A stretch of 64,000 nt of DNA from Candidatus Reconcilbacillus cellulovorans (GCA_002507565.1 MOXJ01000011.1:1-64000); one strand, 5' to 3'. Shown: positions 1 through 9,118, numbered from the stretch's first letter. Notes: generated by a model not told the origin, from the letters alone. Numbers and translations: made by a program.

Positions 1-97
1 CTTCCTTTTGGGATTTGGGGATTTGGATTGTGAGGTCTCTTCGCTTTCCGCCCCCGAAAATCCTGCCAAGGGGATCCCCTACTTAAACTTTACACGC

Positions 98-916
98 TCA
101 CAACGGCTCAAGCGATCGAAACACACATTCCAAATCGGCATGAACATGGCCGTTCGTCGCCAGAACCCCGCACGTCGTCAGCCGATACGGCGTACCATCC
201 AGAGCCGTCGCCCGTCCCCCCGCTTCCCGGACGAGCGCAATGCCCGCCGCGACGTCCCACGGGTTCAGCCCCGGTTCAAAAAAGCCGGTCAGCCTGCCTG
301 CCGCGACATAGGCGAGATGGAGCGCCGCAGAACCGCCGGTCCGGATATTGCGCACATGCGGCGCCAGCCGGCTGATCGCAGCGGCCGACCACCCGAGCGC
401 GCGGGGATCGTGCGGAAAGCCGGACGCCAGCAGGCTTTCGGACAGCGATGACTCGTTCGACACCGACAGGCAGCGTCCGCCGAGGCGGGCGCCTTTGCCT
501 TTTTCCGCCGCAAACAGCTCATCGCGCAGCGGGTCGTATACGACGCCAACGACCACCTCGCCGCGATGGGCAAGCGCCACGGACACCGCAAAAAAAGGAA
601 ATCCGTGTACCACGTTCGTCGTCCCGTCGATCGGATCGACGATCCACACATATTCGGCGCACTCCAGTTCTTCCGCCGGAATCGTACCCGCCCCGCCCGC
701 GGTGCCGGTCTCTTCGCCGAAAAACTTGTGATTCGGAAAACGGGCGTGAAGATAGCCGCGGATGAAAAGCTCGATTTCCCGGTCCAGCTTCGTGACCAAA
801 TCCCGCTCCGACGTCTTCGTGCGCACGTCAAGCGGGCGGTCCAAACTTCTTTTCAGCAGACGGCCCGCTTCGAGCGCCGCACCGGCCGCTACGGAGGCAA
901 ACGATTCGGTCGCCAT
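98..916 (-). CDS. Inositol monophosphatase family phosphatase
   Basis: Metal-dependent sugar or polyol phosphatase of the inositol monophosphatase / SuhB family, about 272 residues, the usual length. The metal-binding GEETG motif (about residue 67), the signature DPIDGTTNVVHGFPFF (about residue 92) and the C-terminal WDVAAGIALVREAGG motif are all visible. It is cytosolic (no signal peptide). The ATG at 916 has an AGGGGGT ribosome binding site. It is the last gene of a minus-strand operon, 12 bases after the TIM-barrel gene. Family members hydrolyse inositol phosphates, but also fructose-1,6-bisphosphate, histidinol phosphate or PAPS, so the substrate is inferred. The adjacent inositol catabolic operon favours an inositol phosphate. 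Bases 1-97 downstream hold only a short GGGGATCCCC palindrome. Confidence 0.9.
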   Translation of the reverse strand: MATESFASVAAGAALEAGRLLKRSLDRPLDVRTKTSERDLVTKLDREIELFIRGYLHARFPNHKFFGEETGTAGGAGTIPAEELECAEYVWIVDPIDGTTNVVHGFPFFAVSVALAHRGEVVVGVVYDPLRDELFAAEKGKGARLGGRCLSVSNESSLSESLLASGFPHDPRALGWSAAAISRLAPHVRNIRTGGSAALHLAYVAAGRLTGFFEPGLNPWDVAAGIALVREAGGRATALDGTPYRLTTCGVLATNGHVHADLECVFRSLEPL

Positions 917-928
917 GCGGTCGACCCC

Positions 929-1774
929 CTATGCCGTGCGAAGATCGGGATATATTTTCCTTAAATGATCTAAACTTCTCCGAATGCCGTCTTCCACGTC
1001 TTCCGGCCGTTCATACTCGATCAGAAAAACGCCGTTGAATTTCATTGCACGGAACAGACGGCCCCAGTCGATGTCGTCGTCGCCGACCGCGCAAGGCAAC
1101 CAACTGTCGCCGATCCGTTTCCAGTCCTTTAAATGGCAATAATTTATCTTTTCGTTAAGCAATTCGGCATATTCTTCTAAAGGTACGGTCGGGTCCGTCG
1201 CCTTCAGATTGCCCGGGTCGAAATTGAACCCGCAACGCGCCGGCAATTCGCGCATCAGACGTTTCAGCGCGTTGCGCTCGGTCGTGACCGTATGTTCGTG
1301 CACGAATCCGGAACCTCGGCGCACTGTACGGGCGTGCGTCTCGATCGCGATCACCATGCCGTGACGTCCGCATTTTTCATCGATTTCGAAAAAAGCATCC
1401 AGCATCCGTTTCCATCGTTCGTCGGTCATGTTCTCGACCCGTTCAAAACCCGCAAACAGCCGTACATGCGTCGCGCCGAGCTCGGCGGCCATGTCGACCT
1501 CCCGCAAAACCCGCTCTTTCTCACGCCGGACCGCTTCGGGATCGGCCAGGGTAAAATCGTTTTGCAGACAAATGAACGGAGCGCGAACCCCGTACCGCTC
1601 GCAGCACGAGCGAATCTCGCGCAAACGCGCGAAATCGGCGTCGCCGGGAATGCGCCCCGGATAGTGCCCGCCGATACCGAGTTCCATATAGCGGAATCCG
1701 AACTGTTCCGCCAGCCGGCAATGCTCTTCGATCGGTCGTTCGTGCAGTCCCCATTCCCCCAAGCCGACGATCAT
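929..1774 (-). CDS. Sugar phosphate isomerase/epimerase-like TIM-barrel protein
   Basis: Xylose-isomerase-like TIM-barrel enzyme of about 281 residues, in the superfamily that includes IolE, IolI and endonuclease IV. Metal-site features are visible: an Glu in IAIETHARTV at about residue 140, FNFDPGNLK at about 185, and CHLKDW at about 213. It probably isomerises or epimerises a sugar or cyclitol derivative, but the substrate cannot be read from the sequence. Its ATG overlaps the stop of the upstream HAD gene by 4 bases (ATGA), so the two are translationally coupled. It lies in the ABC-transporter operon, and the divergent operon contains a second member of the superfamily (iolE). Confidence 0.8.
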   Translation of the reverse strand: MIVGLGEWGLHERPIEEHCRLAEQFGFRYMELGIGGHYPGRIPGDADFARLREIRSCCERYGVRAPFICLQNDFTLADPEAVRREKERVLREVDMAAELGATHVRLFAGFERVENMTDERWKRMLDAFFEIDEKCGRHGMVIAIETHARTVRRGSGFVHEHTVTTERNALKRLMRELPARCGFNFDPGNLKATDPTVPLEEYAELLNEKINYCHLKDWKRIGDSWLPCAVGDDDIDWGRLFRAMKFNGVFLIEYERPEDVEDGIRRSLDHLRKIYPDLRTA

Positions 1775-2592
1775 ACTCCGAAATCCTCCCCTCCAAGCGC
1801 ATACCGTTCGATGATATCCGCAATCGCGTCCTCGAGATGCGAGCGAACGACGACGTCCGCAGCTCTTTTCACCTCTTGATGGGCGTTGCCGACCGCGACA
1901 CCGAGGCCGGCCAGCCGGATCATGTCCAGATCGTTCAGCTGGTCGCCTACCGCAATCACGGCTTGCAGCGGAACACCCAGCATTTCTGAAAGCTTGATCA
2001 GAGCGTTTCCTTTCGAAACCCCTTTCGGCAACACTTCCAAATACGTCGGCTCGGAGCGGACGATCGAACAGTGTTCCCGGACATCCTGTAAGGCGTCTTC
2101 AATAGTGCTGAAACCGCCCGTTTCATCGATGACCAAAATTTTGACGGACCGGCGAACGAACCGCTCTGCGTCGGGGCCGAGCTCGCGGCAACGGATGCCG
2201 TCCTTCCGCTCGTAAGCCTCGATTACTGCACTCCTTTTCAAAACACCGGCCGCTCCGTCCGCATAAAAAACGGCGTCCAGACCGAAGGAACGGACCGCCG
2301 CCAAAACTGTTTCGGCGACGAAAGGCTCAAGCCTGCTTTCAAACCGGCACGTTTCCGACTTAAAATCGAAGATTTTTGCTCCATTATACAAAATTACCGG
2401 AATTTTAATTCCCAACGCGCGCACAAACGGCCGGGCGGAGTCTTCCACCCTCCCCGTCGCCAGCGTCACCAAACCGCCGCGCTCCTGAAACTTCCTGATC
2501 GCTTCCAAGTTGGCGTCCGAAATGTTTTGTCGGTCGTCCACCAACGTACCGTCGACATCCGTGACGACGACGCGATATCGTCCGAGTGTCAT
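1771..2592 (-). CDS. Cof-type HAD-IIB family phosphatase
   Basis: Haloacid-dehalogenase superfamily hydrolase of the Cof / IIB type, about 273 residues. Motif I is VVTDVDGTLVDD at the extreme N-terminus, with nucleophile Asp and acid/base Asp. Motif IV is GDQLNDLDMI near residue 215, followed by GVAVGNAHQEVKRAAD, typical of the family. These enzymes dephosphorylate small sugar phosphates or nucleotides with broad specificity. The ATG at 2592 was chosen because the DxDGT motif then starts about ten residues in and the start overlaps the stop of the preceding gene (ATGA); the frame stays open further upstream but only into unrelated sequence. Confidence 0.87.
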   Translation of the reverse strand: MTLGRYRVVVTDVDGTLVDDRQNISDANLEAIRKFQERGGLVTLATGRVEDSARPFVRALGIKIPVILYNGAKIFDFKSETCRFESRLEPFVAETVLAAVRSFGLDAVFYADGAAGVLKRSAVIEAYERKDGIRCRELGPDAERFVRRSVKILVIDETGGFSTIEDALQDVREHCSIVRSEPTYLEVLPKGVSKGNALIKLSEMLGVPLQAVIAVGDQLNDLDMIRLAGLGVAVGNAHQEVKRAADVVVRSHLEDAIADIIERYALGGEDFGV

Positions 2593-3539
2593 CTTGAGCC
2601 CGCCACCACTTTTCTCGGTTTTCCGGGAAGCTCGCACGCCAAGTAGACGGTCGCCGGCTCGGCGCCGGTCACGAACAGGTCGCATGCCGCCTCCCCGTAC
2701 AGGCTTTCCCATTCATCCCTGAAGCGCACATATTCGTCGCGGCCGTTGGTGATGACCGCCCATTCGGGCCGAAGCGCGGACAAAACCCGCAAATCGACGG
2801 CGTCCCGCATGCCGTGGTGGGGAACTTTAAAACCGCGTGGATTCAACCTTTCTTTCCTCATCAAAACCTCCCATACGGGCAAAAGCGCGTCGCCGCCGAA
2901 CAGCAACCAAGGGGCTTCCCCGTCGCCGCGTTCCAGTACCCATACGCTGCTGTCCAGATTGGAATACGAATCGAATTCCGCCAGAAGGCGTTCCGCATCG
3001 CTTACAGGCAAATCATCCGATCCGGCCAACCGTTTCATCCGTTCGTAAGCCGGCAGCGGCATGCCCTCGAACGGCGATACGTGACGCAACCGCAGACCGT
3101 TTCCGAATTCCCAGACGGCGCGATCGCCGAACGGAGGACGCCATGCGACCGGCACGCCGCGTTCTTCCAGAATCGCGACTAACTCCTCATACATTCGGAA
3201 CGTCCGCAACGTTTGCTCGGCCTGCGGCTGCCGGGCGACGACCGGTCCGATCCGCAGGCAGGGATACGGCAGTACCGCCTCGCCGATTTCGAACCGTCTC
3301 GCCACCGGCAGGAGTCCCGCCAGATGGTCGAAATGAAGATGGGTTAGAATCATCAGATCGACGCGCCGCCACCCTTGCAGTTCCATAAATTCGTCCGGCA
3401 TGATCCGCGTCTCGTCGGTCTGATGGCCCCCGTCGATCAGAACGACGGAACTTCCTCCCGAAACGCCGGGTTGCGGCCGGATCTCGAGAAAAAAAGCATC
3501 CCCCCGGCCCACGTTCAGCGCATAGAACGTCGCGCCCAT
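2589..3539 (-). CDS. Metallo-beta-lactamase-fold hydrolase (ComEC C-terminal-like)
   Basis: MBL-fold metal hydrolase of about 316 residues resembling the soluble C-terminal domain of ComEC. The metal-binding motif THLHFDHLAG is clear, preceded by VLIDGGH, with later DALLP and KVPHHGMRD segments supplying further ligands. There is no signal peptide or membrane segment, so it is likely cytosolic. The start at 3539 (MGATFYALNVGRGDAFF) has GGAGGAG about nine bases upstream, inside the end of the ATPase gene. It sits between the ABC transporter and two phosphatase-type genes. A role in cleaving a phosphodiester or lactone of the imported compound is possible but inferred. Confidence 0.8.
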   Translation of the reverse strand: MGATFYALNVGRGDAFFLEIRPQPGVSGGSSVVLIDGGHQTDETRIMPDEFMELQGWRRVDLMILTHLHFDHLAGLLPVARRFEIGEAVLPYPCLRIGPVVARQPQAEQTLRTFRMYEELVAILEERGVPVAWRPPFGDRAVWEFGNGLRLRHVSPFEGMPLPAYERMKRLAGSDDLPVSDAERLLAEFDSYSNLDSSVWVLERGDGEAPWLLFGGDALLPVWEVLMRKERLNPRGFKVPHHGMRDAVDLRVLSALRPEWAVITNGRDEYVRFRDEWESLYGEAACDLFVTGAEPATVYLACELPGKPRKVVAGSR

Positions 3540-3546
3540 CCATGCG

Positions 3547-4617
3547 TCACTCCTCCGGACCGCCGTTTTCGGGAAAAACAAAGCAGCGCGACACCGGCAT
3601 CCGGACGTAAACGTCGCCTTTGTCCATCCGCCTGTCGTCCGAATGGACGAACAAATTTTGCCCTTCGATCTGAACCCAGTGGCGATAGCCCGAGCCGACG
3701 AACAGACTTTCCCTTAAAACCCCGCGCAGCGAGACGAATTCCGGGGTGCCGGCGGGTTCCGTCGCCAAGACAGCGTCTTCGCTTCTGACCACCAGCAGGT
3801 AGCGGCCGTCTCCCCGCCGCGCACGGAACGCTTCCGGCGGAAGATCGATGGTCTGCGATCCGACGAAAATTTTCCCGTTTTTCGATTCGACTTTCAACGT
3901 GTTGCTGTTTCCGAGAAAATGGGAGACGAAATAACTCTGCGGGCCGTAATAGAGCTGCTCCGGTTCTCCTACCTGTTCGATGCGTCCGTCTTTCATCAGC
4001 ACGACCTGGTCCGCCATCGACAGCGCCTCGTCCTGGTCGTGGGTGACGTAAATCGCCGTAATGCCGAGCTCTTTCTGCAGACTGCGGATTTCCACGCGGA
4101 GCCGCTGGCGCACTTTGGCGTCCAGATTGGAAAGCGGTTCGTCCATCAAAAGCAGTTTCGGTTCCAGCACGAGCGCGCGCGCTAGAGCGATCCGCTGCTG
4201 CTGCCCGCCCGAATATTCGGTCGGCCGGCGTTTCTTGACGTCGGTCGTGTCCAGCTCAACCTTTTCGAGAATGGCGTAGACTTTCTTTTCAATTTCTTTT
4301 TTATCTAATTTTTTAAGCTTCAACCCGTACGCGATATTGTCGTAAACCGACATGTGCGGCCACAGTGCATAGTTCTGAAACACCATCGCAGTTTGCCGGT
4401 TTTGCGGCGGAAGATGCGTCACGTCGCGGTCCCCGAATCGGATCGTTCCCGCATCCACTTGCAAAAATCCCGCCAGACAGCGCATCAGCGTCGTCTTGCC
4501 GCATCCGCTCGGGCCGAGAATGGCGGTGAAGCTGCCGGCGGGAAGCGTCAGGTTGATGTCCGACAGCGCCGTTTTGTCCCTGTATTTTTTGTACAGATGT
4601 TCGATGCGGATGTCCAT
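3547..4617 (-). CDS. ABC transporter ATP-binding protein (PotA/FbpC type)
   Basis: ATPase subunit of an importer, about 356 residues. It shows Walker A GPSGCGKTT, Q-loop VFQNYALWPHM, signature YSGGQQQRIALARAL, Walker B LLLMDEPLSNLD and the switch His in THDQDEAL. About 110 C-terminal residues form a TOBE-type regulatory domain, as in PotA, FbpC, PhnT and UgpC relatives. Two in-frame ATGs lie two codons apart; the one at 4617 is preferred because GGAAGGGG is six bases upstream of it but directly abuts the ATG at 4623. It is followed by the MBL-fold gene and preceded by the permease, essentially without spacing. Confidence 0.92.
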   Translation of the reverse strand: MDIRIEHLYKKYRDKTALSDINLTLPAGSFTAILGPSGCGKTTLMRCLAGFLQVDAGTIRFGDRDVTHLPPQNRQTAMVFQNYALWPHMSVYDNIAYGLKLKKLDKKEIEKKVYAILEKVELDTTDVKKRRPTEYSGGQQQRIALARALVLEPKLLLMDEPLSNLDAKVRQRLRVEIRSLQKELGITAIYVTHDQDEALSMADQVVLMKDGRIEQVGEPEQLYYGPQSYFVSHFLGNSNTLKVESKNGKIFVGSQTIDLPPEAFRARRGDGRYLLVVRSEDAVLATEPAGTPEFVSLRGVLRESLFVGSGYRHWVQIEGQNLFVHSDDRRMDKGDVYVRMPVSRCFVFPENGGPEE

Positions 4618-4619
4618 GT

Positions 4620-5426
4620 TCATCCCCTTCCGAACGAAGACAAATATTCCGATTTGAGGTACCGCTCCAGCAAAACCAGCAGAAGAATGCCCGGCAACAT
4701 CAGCAGCAGCGCGGTAATGGAGGCCACCTGCATTTCGTAACCCATCGCCGAGTTGTACATATAGACCGGCATGGTGATGACGAACGGCGACCCGATCAGC
4801 AGGCTGCCCGTAAACTCGTCCAGCGAGTAGAGAAAGACGAGCAGGGCGGCGGCGGCGATGCCCGGTATCGCCAGCGGCAGCGTAATGGTCCAAAAAACGC
4901 GTATCCTCGAGGCGCCGACGTTGACGGCGGCTTCCTCCAGCGACGCGGGAATCGACCGGAACACCGATACCAGCGTCCAGACGGAGAACACCAGAGCGCC
5001 GACCAGGTGGATGAGCACGACGCCGGGCACCGTTCCGACCAGATCGTATTTGTACATCAGCACCATCGTGTTCGTGAACACCGGCAACTGTGGAAACGCC
5101 TGCGGCAGCAGGAACACCGTCAAAATCAGCGACTTGACCGGGACGCGGTACCGCGCCAACAAATAAGCCAGCGGAACGGTGAGCACAAGTGAAACAAGCG
5201 TCACCACGACAGCGATTTCAAAACTGAGAATCAAGGAATCCACCATGTTGCCGCCCAGCACCTTTTTCCAATAAAACGTCCCGTACTGTTGCGGGAAAAG
5301 ATGCGGCCAATACCATTTTTCCGCAAACGACCAGAGGACCAGGCTGGAAAGCGGCCCGAAGATGACAAACAGCGCAAGCGCGTATCCCAGCGTTTTCAGC
5401 ACCATCCGCAAGACCGCTTTCCTCAC
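4620..5426 (-). CDS. ABC transporter permease (PotC/FbpB type)
   Basis: Inner-membrane permease of 268 residues with about six hydrophobic segments. The cytoplasmic coupling loop is visible as LEEAAVNVGASRIRVF followed by LPLAIPG, the EAA motif of importers. The N-terminus is MRKAVLRMVLKTLGYALALF, with the first membrane segment at about residues 10-30. It overlaps the preceding permease gene by 4 bases and is followed directly by the ATPase. The family resemblance is to spermidine/putrescine, iron and phosphonate uptake systems (PotC, FbpB, PhnV) rather than carbohydrate CUT1 permeases; specificity is not determined. Confidence 0.9.
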   Translation of the reverse strand: MRKAVLRMVLKTLGYALALFVIFGPLSSLVLWSFAEKWYWPHLFPQQYGTFYWKKVLGGNMVDSLILSFEIAVVVTLVSLVLTVPLAYLLARYRVPVKSLILTVFLLPQAFPQLPVFTNTMVLMYKYDLVGTVPGVVLIHLVGALVFSVWTLVSVFRSIPASLEEAAVNVGASRIRVFWTITLPLAIPGIAAAALLVFLYSLDEFTGSLLIGSPFVITMPVYMYNSAMGYEMQVASITALLLMLPGILLLVLLERYLKSEYLSSFGRG

Positions 5427-6265
5427 TGTTTCGTCACCATCCTCAAATAGTAAACGGCCGCCCCCATCGAAATCAGATAAGCCACCACGCCGATCGCGTT
5501 GGCCACGCCGTAATCGTGCTGGTACACGATTTCATAGTACAGATCGATCATGAGCACCTGGGAACCCTTGGCACTGCCCATCATCGCCGGAATCGAAAAA
5601 TTGCCGATGATGGAGGTGAAAATCAGGACGGCGGACACGACGATCGCGCCTTTGGCCATCGGGACGAGAATGTTGAAAATGATTCGCAGGGCGTTCGCCC
5701 CGACGTTTCGGGCCGCCTCGATGTAACTGTTGTCCACGCCGCGGAACGCGCCCATCATCAACAGCAGTGCCATCGACAGGTTTTTCCATACCAAGGCGAT
5801 GATCATCCCGGCCGACGAATAGGCGAGCGACGGGGGGTGGTCGAGATCGACCACCCCGAACCAGGAGAGCAGGGCGTTCAGCGTGCCGTTCGGGGCGAGA
5901 AACACCCGCATCGCGTGACCGACGACGACGAACGGGATGAACAGCGGAATTTTAAACAGAAACTCGATCGCGTAATCGGCGCGCAACCGCAGAAAACCGC
6001 CGAGCAAAATGCCAAACACCAGCAAAATCGCAAGGCTGGCCGCACCGATCCAGATCGTATAAAGGACGTCGAACCGATACAATTCCCAAATCTGCTTATA
6101 ATTTTGAAATCCCCATCCCGTTTCCGTCCGGAAACTGCTCGCCAGCGAACGGAAAAAGGGATAGACGAACAAAACGCCGACGATCAGCACCGCGGGCAGA
6201 ACGAGCATGGCCCCGAAGACTCGCGACGCCCAGCGACCCGCTACTCCCGTCATGAAATCGTTCAC
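5423..6265 (-). CDS. ABC transporter permease (PotB type)
   Basis: Partner permease, 280 residues, six predicted membrane segments (the first at about residues 20-40, LVLPAVLIVGVLFVYPFF). The EAA loop reads YIEAARNVGANALRIIF followed by LVPMAKGAIV. It forms a heterodimer with the next permease, energised by the ATPase at 3547-4617 and fed by the lipoprotein encoded immediately upstream; the gap to that gene is only two bases. All four transport genes read in one direction and continue into four catabolic-type genes, so uptake and processing appear to be one transcription unit. Confidence 0.9.
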   Translation of the reverse strand: MNDFMTGVAGRWASRVFGAMLVLPAVLIVGVLFVYPFFRSLASSFRTETGWGFQNYKQIWELYRFDVLYTIWIGAASLAILLVFGILLGGFLRLRADYAIEFLFKIPLFIPFVVVGHAMRVFLAPNGTLNALLSWFGVVDLDHPPSLAYSSAGMIIALVWKNLSMALLLMMGAFRGVDNSYIEAARNVGANALRIIFNILVPMAKGAIVVSAVLIFTSIIGNFSIPAMMGSAKGSQVLMIDLYYEIVYQHDYGVANAIGVVAYLISMGAAVYYLRMVTKQ

Positions 6266-6267
6266 TC

Positions 6268-7482
6268 CTAGTTCTTCTCGTACGCGGTCTGGAGGTTCTT
6301 AAAGTACGGCACGATCGGGAACGACAGCACCCGTTTCTCCAGGTCTTCCGGCGTAATGTCCGTAAAGAGGTTTTTCTTTCCTTGCTCCGACACTTCCGGA
6401 AGCACGACCGACGCGTCGATGCCGGGGTACCAGCCGTACTTTTCCACGATGACCGACGCCTGAATTTTGGGGGACGTCAGGAAATCCGCGTACTGCAGCG
6501 CGACGTCCTTGTTCTTGGCCTTTTTCGGCACGACGACGTACATCGGCTGGCCGGGCAGGCCGGGATCGATGATTTTCATCCGGTAATTCGGGTTCATCCG
6601 CCCTTCGGACTTCCAGAGCAGGAACATGTCGACCCAGACGGGTCCCATGTCGATTTCGCCGCGGTTCAACATGTCGAGCGTGCCGTTGTTCCCGTTCGTG
6701 TACGTGACCGGCAACGACTTAAGCTCTTTGAGAATCGGCGGCCACTTTTCTTCCAGTTTGGGGTCATACGGCCCGAGGCTCAGCTGCTTGTAATCGCCGC
6801 TTTTCCAATACGTGTAGGCCGTCATGAACGCGACGCCGCTCATGCCGTTTTTGATGCCGTTATAGCCGAAGCGGTTCGGGTGCGCCTTGATCCAGGCGAC
6901 CAGTTCCTCGAAATTGGACGGCACCGGATTGACTTTGTCCGGATTGTAGGCGATGGCCACCTGGCTGTGGAATAACGGAATAACGTATCCGTTGACGTCG
7001 GTGCCGAGACTGTTTTTGCTGTCCGCGGAAGTGACGTAGTTCCGGTTTGCGCTGTGGACGACGTACTGCTCCAGCAAATCTTCTTTCATCAGTTGTTCCA
7101 TGATGCTCTGGTGCACGATCGCGACGTCGATGTCCCACTCGTTTTTGCCCGCGTCTTTCTGGGCCTTCAGTTTCTCGAAAATTTTGGCCGATCCGGCGTC
7201 TCCGGGGCCGGTGCCGACGACGTTGATCTTGACGTTCGGATGTTGCTTGACGAATTCCGGCCCGACGAGCTTTTCCTGCAATTCCACCATGTTCGTGTCG
7301 CCCGCCGTCGCCACGTTCAAGGTGACCGGCTCATTGGACTTCGGCTGCTCGGACGGCGCCCGGGAAGCCGACGGCGAACTCTGTCCTTCGGAGGCGGACT
7401 TTTGCGATCCCTGTCCGCAGCCGGACAACGCCAGTGTCAGCGCCAGCAAAACGACGAAACCGCCAGACAACCACTTCCTCAT
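6268..7482 (-). CDS. Extracellular solute-binding lipoprotein of the ABC importer
   Basis: Substrate-binding protein of 404 residues with a lipoprotein signal peptide (hydrophobic stretch at residues 8-20, lipobox LSGC with the lipidated Cys at about residue 22) and a low-complexity Ser/Pro/Glu linker before the mature domain. The fold resembles the PotD / Fe3+ / YnjB-type binding proteins, with a C-terminal segment YADFLTSPKIQASVIVEKYG. The ATG at 7482 has AAGGGGGA about ten bases upstream. It is the first intact gene of the operon reaching 98, and begins 30 bases after the predicted end of the frameshifted secreted protein gene. The ligand is unknown; an inositol-containing phosphate or phosphodiester is inferred only from gene context. 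Confidence 0.88.
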   Translation of the reverse strand: MRKWLSGGFVVLLALTLALSGCGQGSQKSASEGQSSPSASRAPSEQPKSNEPVTLNVATAGDTNMVELQEKLVGPEFVKQHPNVKINVVGTGPGDAGSAKIFEKLKAQKDAGKNEWDIDVAIVHQSIMEQLMKEDLLEQYVVHSANRNYVTSADSKNSLGTDVNGYVIPLFHSQVAIAYNPDKVNPVPSNFEELVAWIKAHPNRFGYNGIKNGMSGVAFMTAYTYWKSGDYKQLSLGPYDPKLEEKWPPILKELKSLPVTYTNGNNGTLDMLNRGEIDMGPVWVDMFLLWKSEGRMNPNYRMKIIDPGLPGQPMYVVVPKKAKNKDVALQYADFLTSPKIQASVIVEKYGWYPGIDASVVLPEVSEQGKKNLFTDITPEDLEKRVLSFPIVPYFKNLQTAYEKN

Positions 7483-7512
7483 CGGCTGAATCCCCCTTGA
7501 GAAAATAAAGTG

Positions 7513-8865
7513 TCAACGGACCGCTTCCACTGTCGCCGTCACACGGGCTTGGCCGTTCGACGTCAGCGCGTTCGTCCAGTTCACCGTTTGACCGACGGAA
7601 GGTGAAGCGGTCAGTGAACCCATTTTCGTCGCCGCTCGTCCCGTCCGAATCGTTGATCTCGATCGTCACGGTCGAGTTCGGCGGAACGGCGACATAGCGG
7701 GAGCTGTAGGAAGAACTATATTGCCCCGCAAAACCCGCATCCATCGTCCCCCACGTCACACTGTACGACGTATTGACGGAAGCATCGTTTTTCTTCCAGA
7801 GACGATCGTCGCTATGTGCGACGCCGCTCGCAATCATTTTCACGTAAATGTCGCTCCCGTTCCCGAACGGATCGCGGTCAGCGAGACTGGTCACGCTCGA
7901 GACGCTCAGGCGATGCGTGTAATAGGGGTGATAGACGTATTCATGCGAAAACGTTCCCAAACCGTTGAGATGCGTGTCGATCAGATGGGCGGGATCGGCG
8001 ATGAAATCGCCCGTAAACGTCGGGCCGTCGTCCGGATCGTCCCACGCCCACGGAAGCTTGGCTGCGTCCGTCTGATAGGTGTCGCCGTCGAGCGCTCCCC
8101 ACGAACCGAACGTATGCCCGTCGCCGATGTCCGTCCGCCGGCTCCAGAGATCGTCGATGGACAGCAGAGCGTAGCTGTAAGTATGGGTATAGTCGCCTGT
8201 CGCGTCCGTCACCGTGTCGGCCGATCCTCCGTAAACATAGACGATGCCGTCCCCGCCGGGAGCGCCGCTGCCGTCCCAGGCGAAGACGCCGTGGCCCCCC
8301 CCCACGGGCTCTGGCCGTTGGCCTGGATGAACACGCACGGACGCCCGTTGCTGAAAAGAACCCCTCCGTCGACGTTGTCCGACCCGGTCGAAATGTTCGA
8401 ATCGTTGGTGTATTGATAGAATTGGTTATGCGCGACCGTCTCCATCAGCTGGAACGAACCGTACGTCGAACCGTCTTTCCGGATGACGAGCATCACCCCT
8501 TCCATATCGTTTTCGTGTTTGTCCAGCGCGGTTGGCCCGTCGTCGCGGGGATGATAGGTGTAATAACCGATGAAGTAGTGCGTTTGCGTTTCCACAATCG
8601 AATAATAAACATAGGAATACAAGTTGTAACTATTTAAATTCTCCCAGTTGTTATTCCCCGCCCAATCGCCGTCGTAATTGAAGTTCGTCAAATAATCCGC
8701 GCGATAACCGTACGTGCTGTTGACGTCCTGATAAAAGACTGGCGCCCAATGCGCCGCCAGCTCGTCGTAACCGACGGCGCAGACCGGCGCCGACGGTCGG
8801 ATGGCGGCCAACGACAGCCATGTAACCGCAAACGCGGCCATCGCAAATTTTCGCAACCGCGCCAC
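7513..8865 (-). pseudogene. Secreted protein with two apparent frameshifts
   Basis: One gene split over frames. The N-terminal part has a signal peptide (FAVTWLSLAAIRPSAPVCA) and an uncharacterised domain beginning YDELAAHWAPVFYQ with a HENDMEG motif. At a run of nine C (8295-8303; G on the coding strand) the protein switches frame, from NGQSPWGG into HGVFAWDGSG. Near 7640 it switches again, giving a sensible tail (TASPSVGQTVNWTNA) with a stop at 7513; without this shift the frame would run 150 bases into the lipoprotein gene. The likely start is GTG at 8865, nine bases after AGGAGG. No recognised catalytic domain. Either a recent pseudogene, a phase-variable gene, or sequencing errors in homopolymers. 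Confidence 0.65.
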
Positions 8866-8949
8866 ACTCGCATACCTCCTCATCCGGTTTTCGAACAATC
8901 GGAACGTTCCTGGTGGACGATCCAACACCAGCATGCTGACAGCCTTAAC

Positions 8950-8961
8950 TAAAGCGCTTTA
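8950..8961. promoter_or_regulatory. LacI-type operator or cre-like palindrome, site 1
   Basis: Perfect palindrome TAAAGCGCTTTA overlapping the predicted transcription start of the minus-strand promoter. This is the half-site style of LacI/GalR-family operators (central CG) and also resembles a catabolite-responsive element bound by CcpA. A near-identical site overlaps the start of the divergent iol promoter. Confidence 0.7.
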
Positions 8962-8967
8962 CTTAAC

Positions 8968-8996
8968 AGTATATGCGCACCCCCCTCCTCTGTCAA
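8968..8996 (-). promoter_or_regulatory. SigmaA-type promoter for the secreted protein / ABC operon
   Basis: On the minus strand TTGACA (8991-8996) and TATACT (8968-8973) are separated by 17 bases, close to the consensus for the housekeeping sigma factor. It directs transcription toward the secreted protein gene and, as the gap before the lipoprotein gene is only about 30 bases, probably the whole operon down to 98. The LacI-type palindrome at 8950-8961 lies just downstream. Confidence 0.8.
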
Positions 8997-9085
8997 GAGG
9001 CTTCGTAAACCGCTTAACCTCAACGTAAATCCGATTTGTCAAGGCTGAATAAACGCCCGTTTAAGGGTCCGTAAAATCTTTTTTC

Positions 9086-9114
9086 TTGATTCCTTTTGCG
9101 TTCTTGTGTATGCT
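9086..9114 (+). promoter_or_regulatory. SigmaA-type promoter of the iol operon
   Basis: TTGATT (9086-9091) and TATGCT (9109-9114) with a 17-base spacer, 38 bases ahead of the iolD start. The operator-like palindrome begins four bases after the -10. Between the two divergent promoters (8997-9085) no gene is seen. Confidence 0.7.
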
Positions 9115-9118
9115 TAGA

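Noticed and set aside
64-84. AGGGGATCCCCT palindrome as a terminator after the first operon
   Set aside because: No loop and no T-run; could be chance or a protein site. No claim made.
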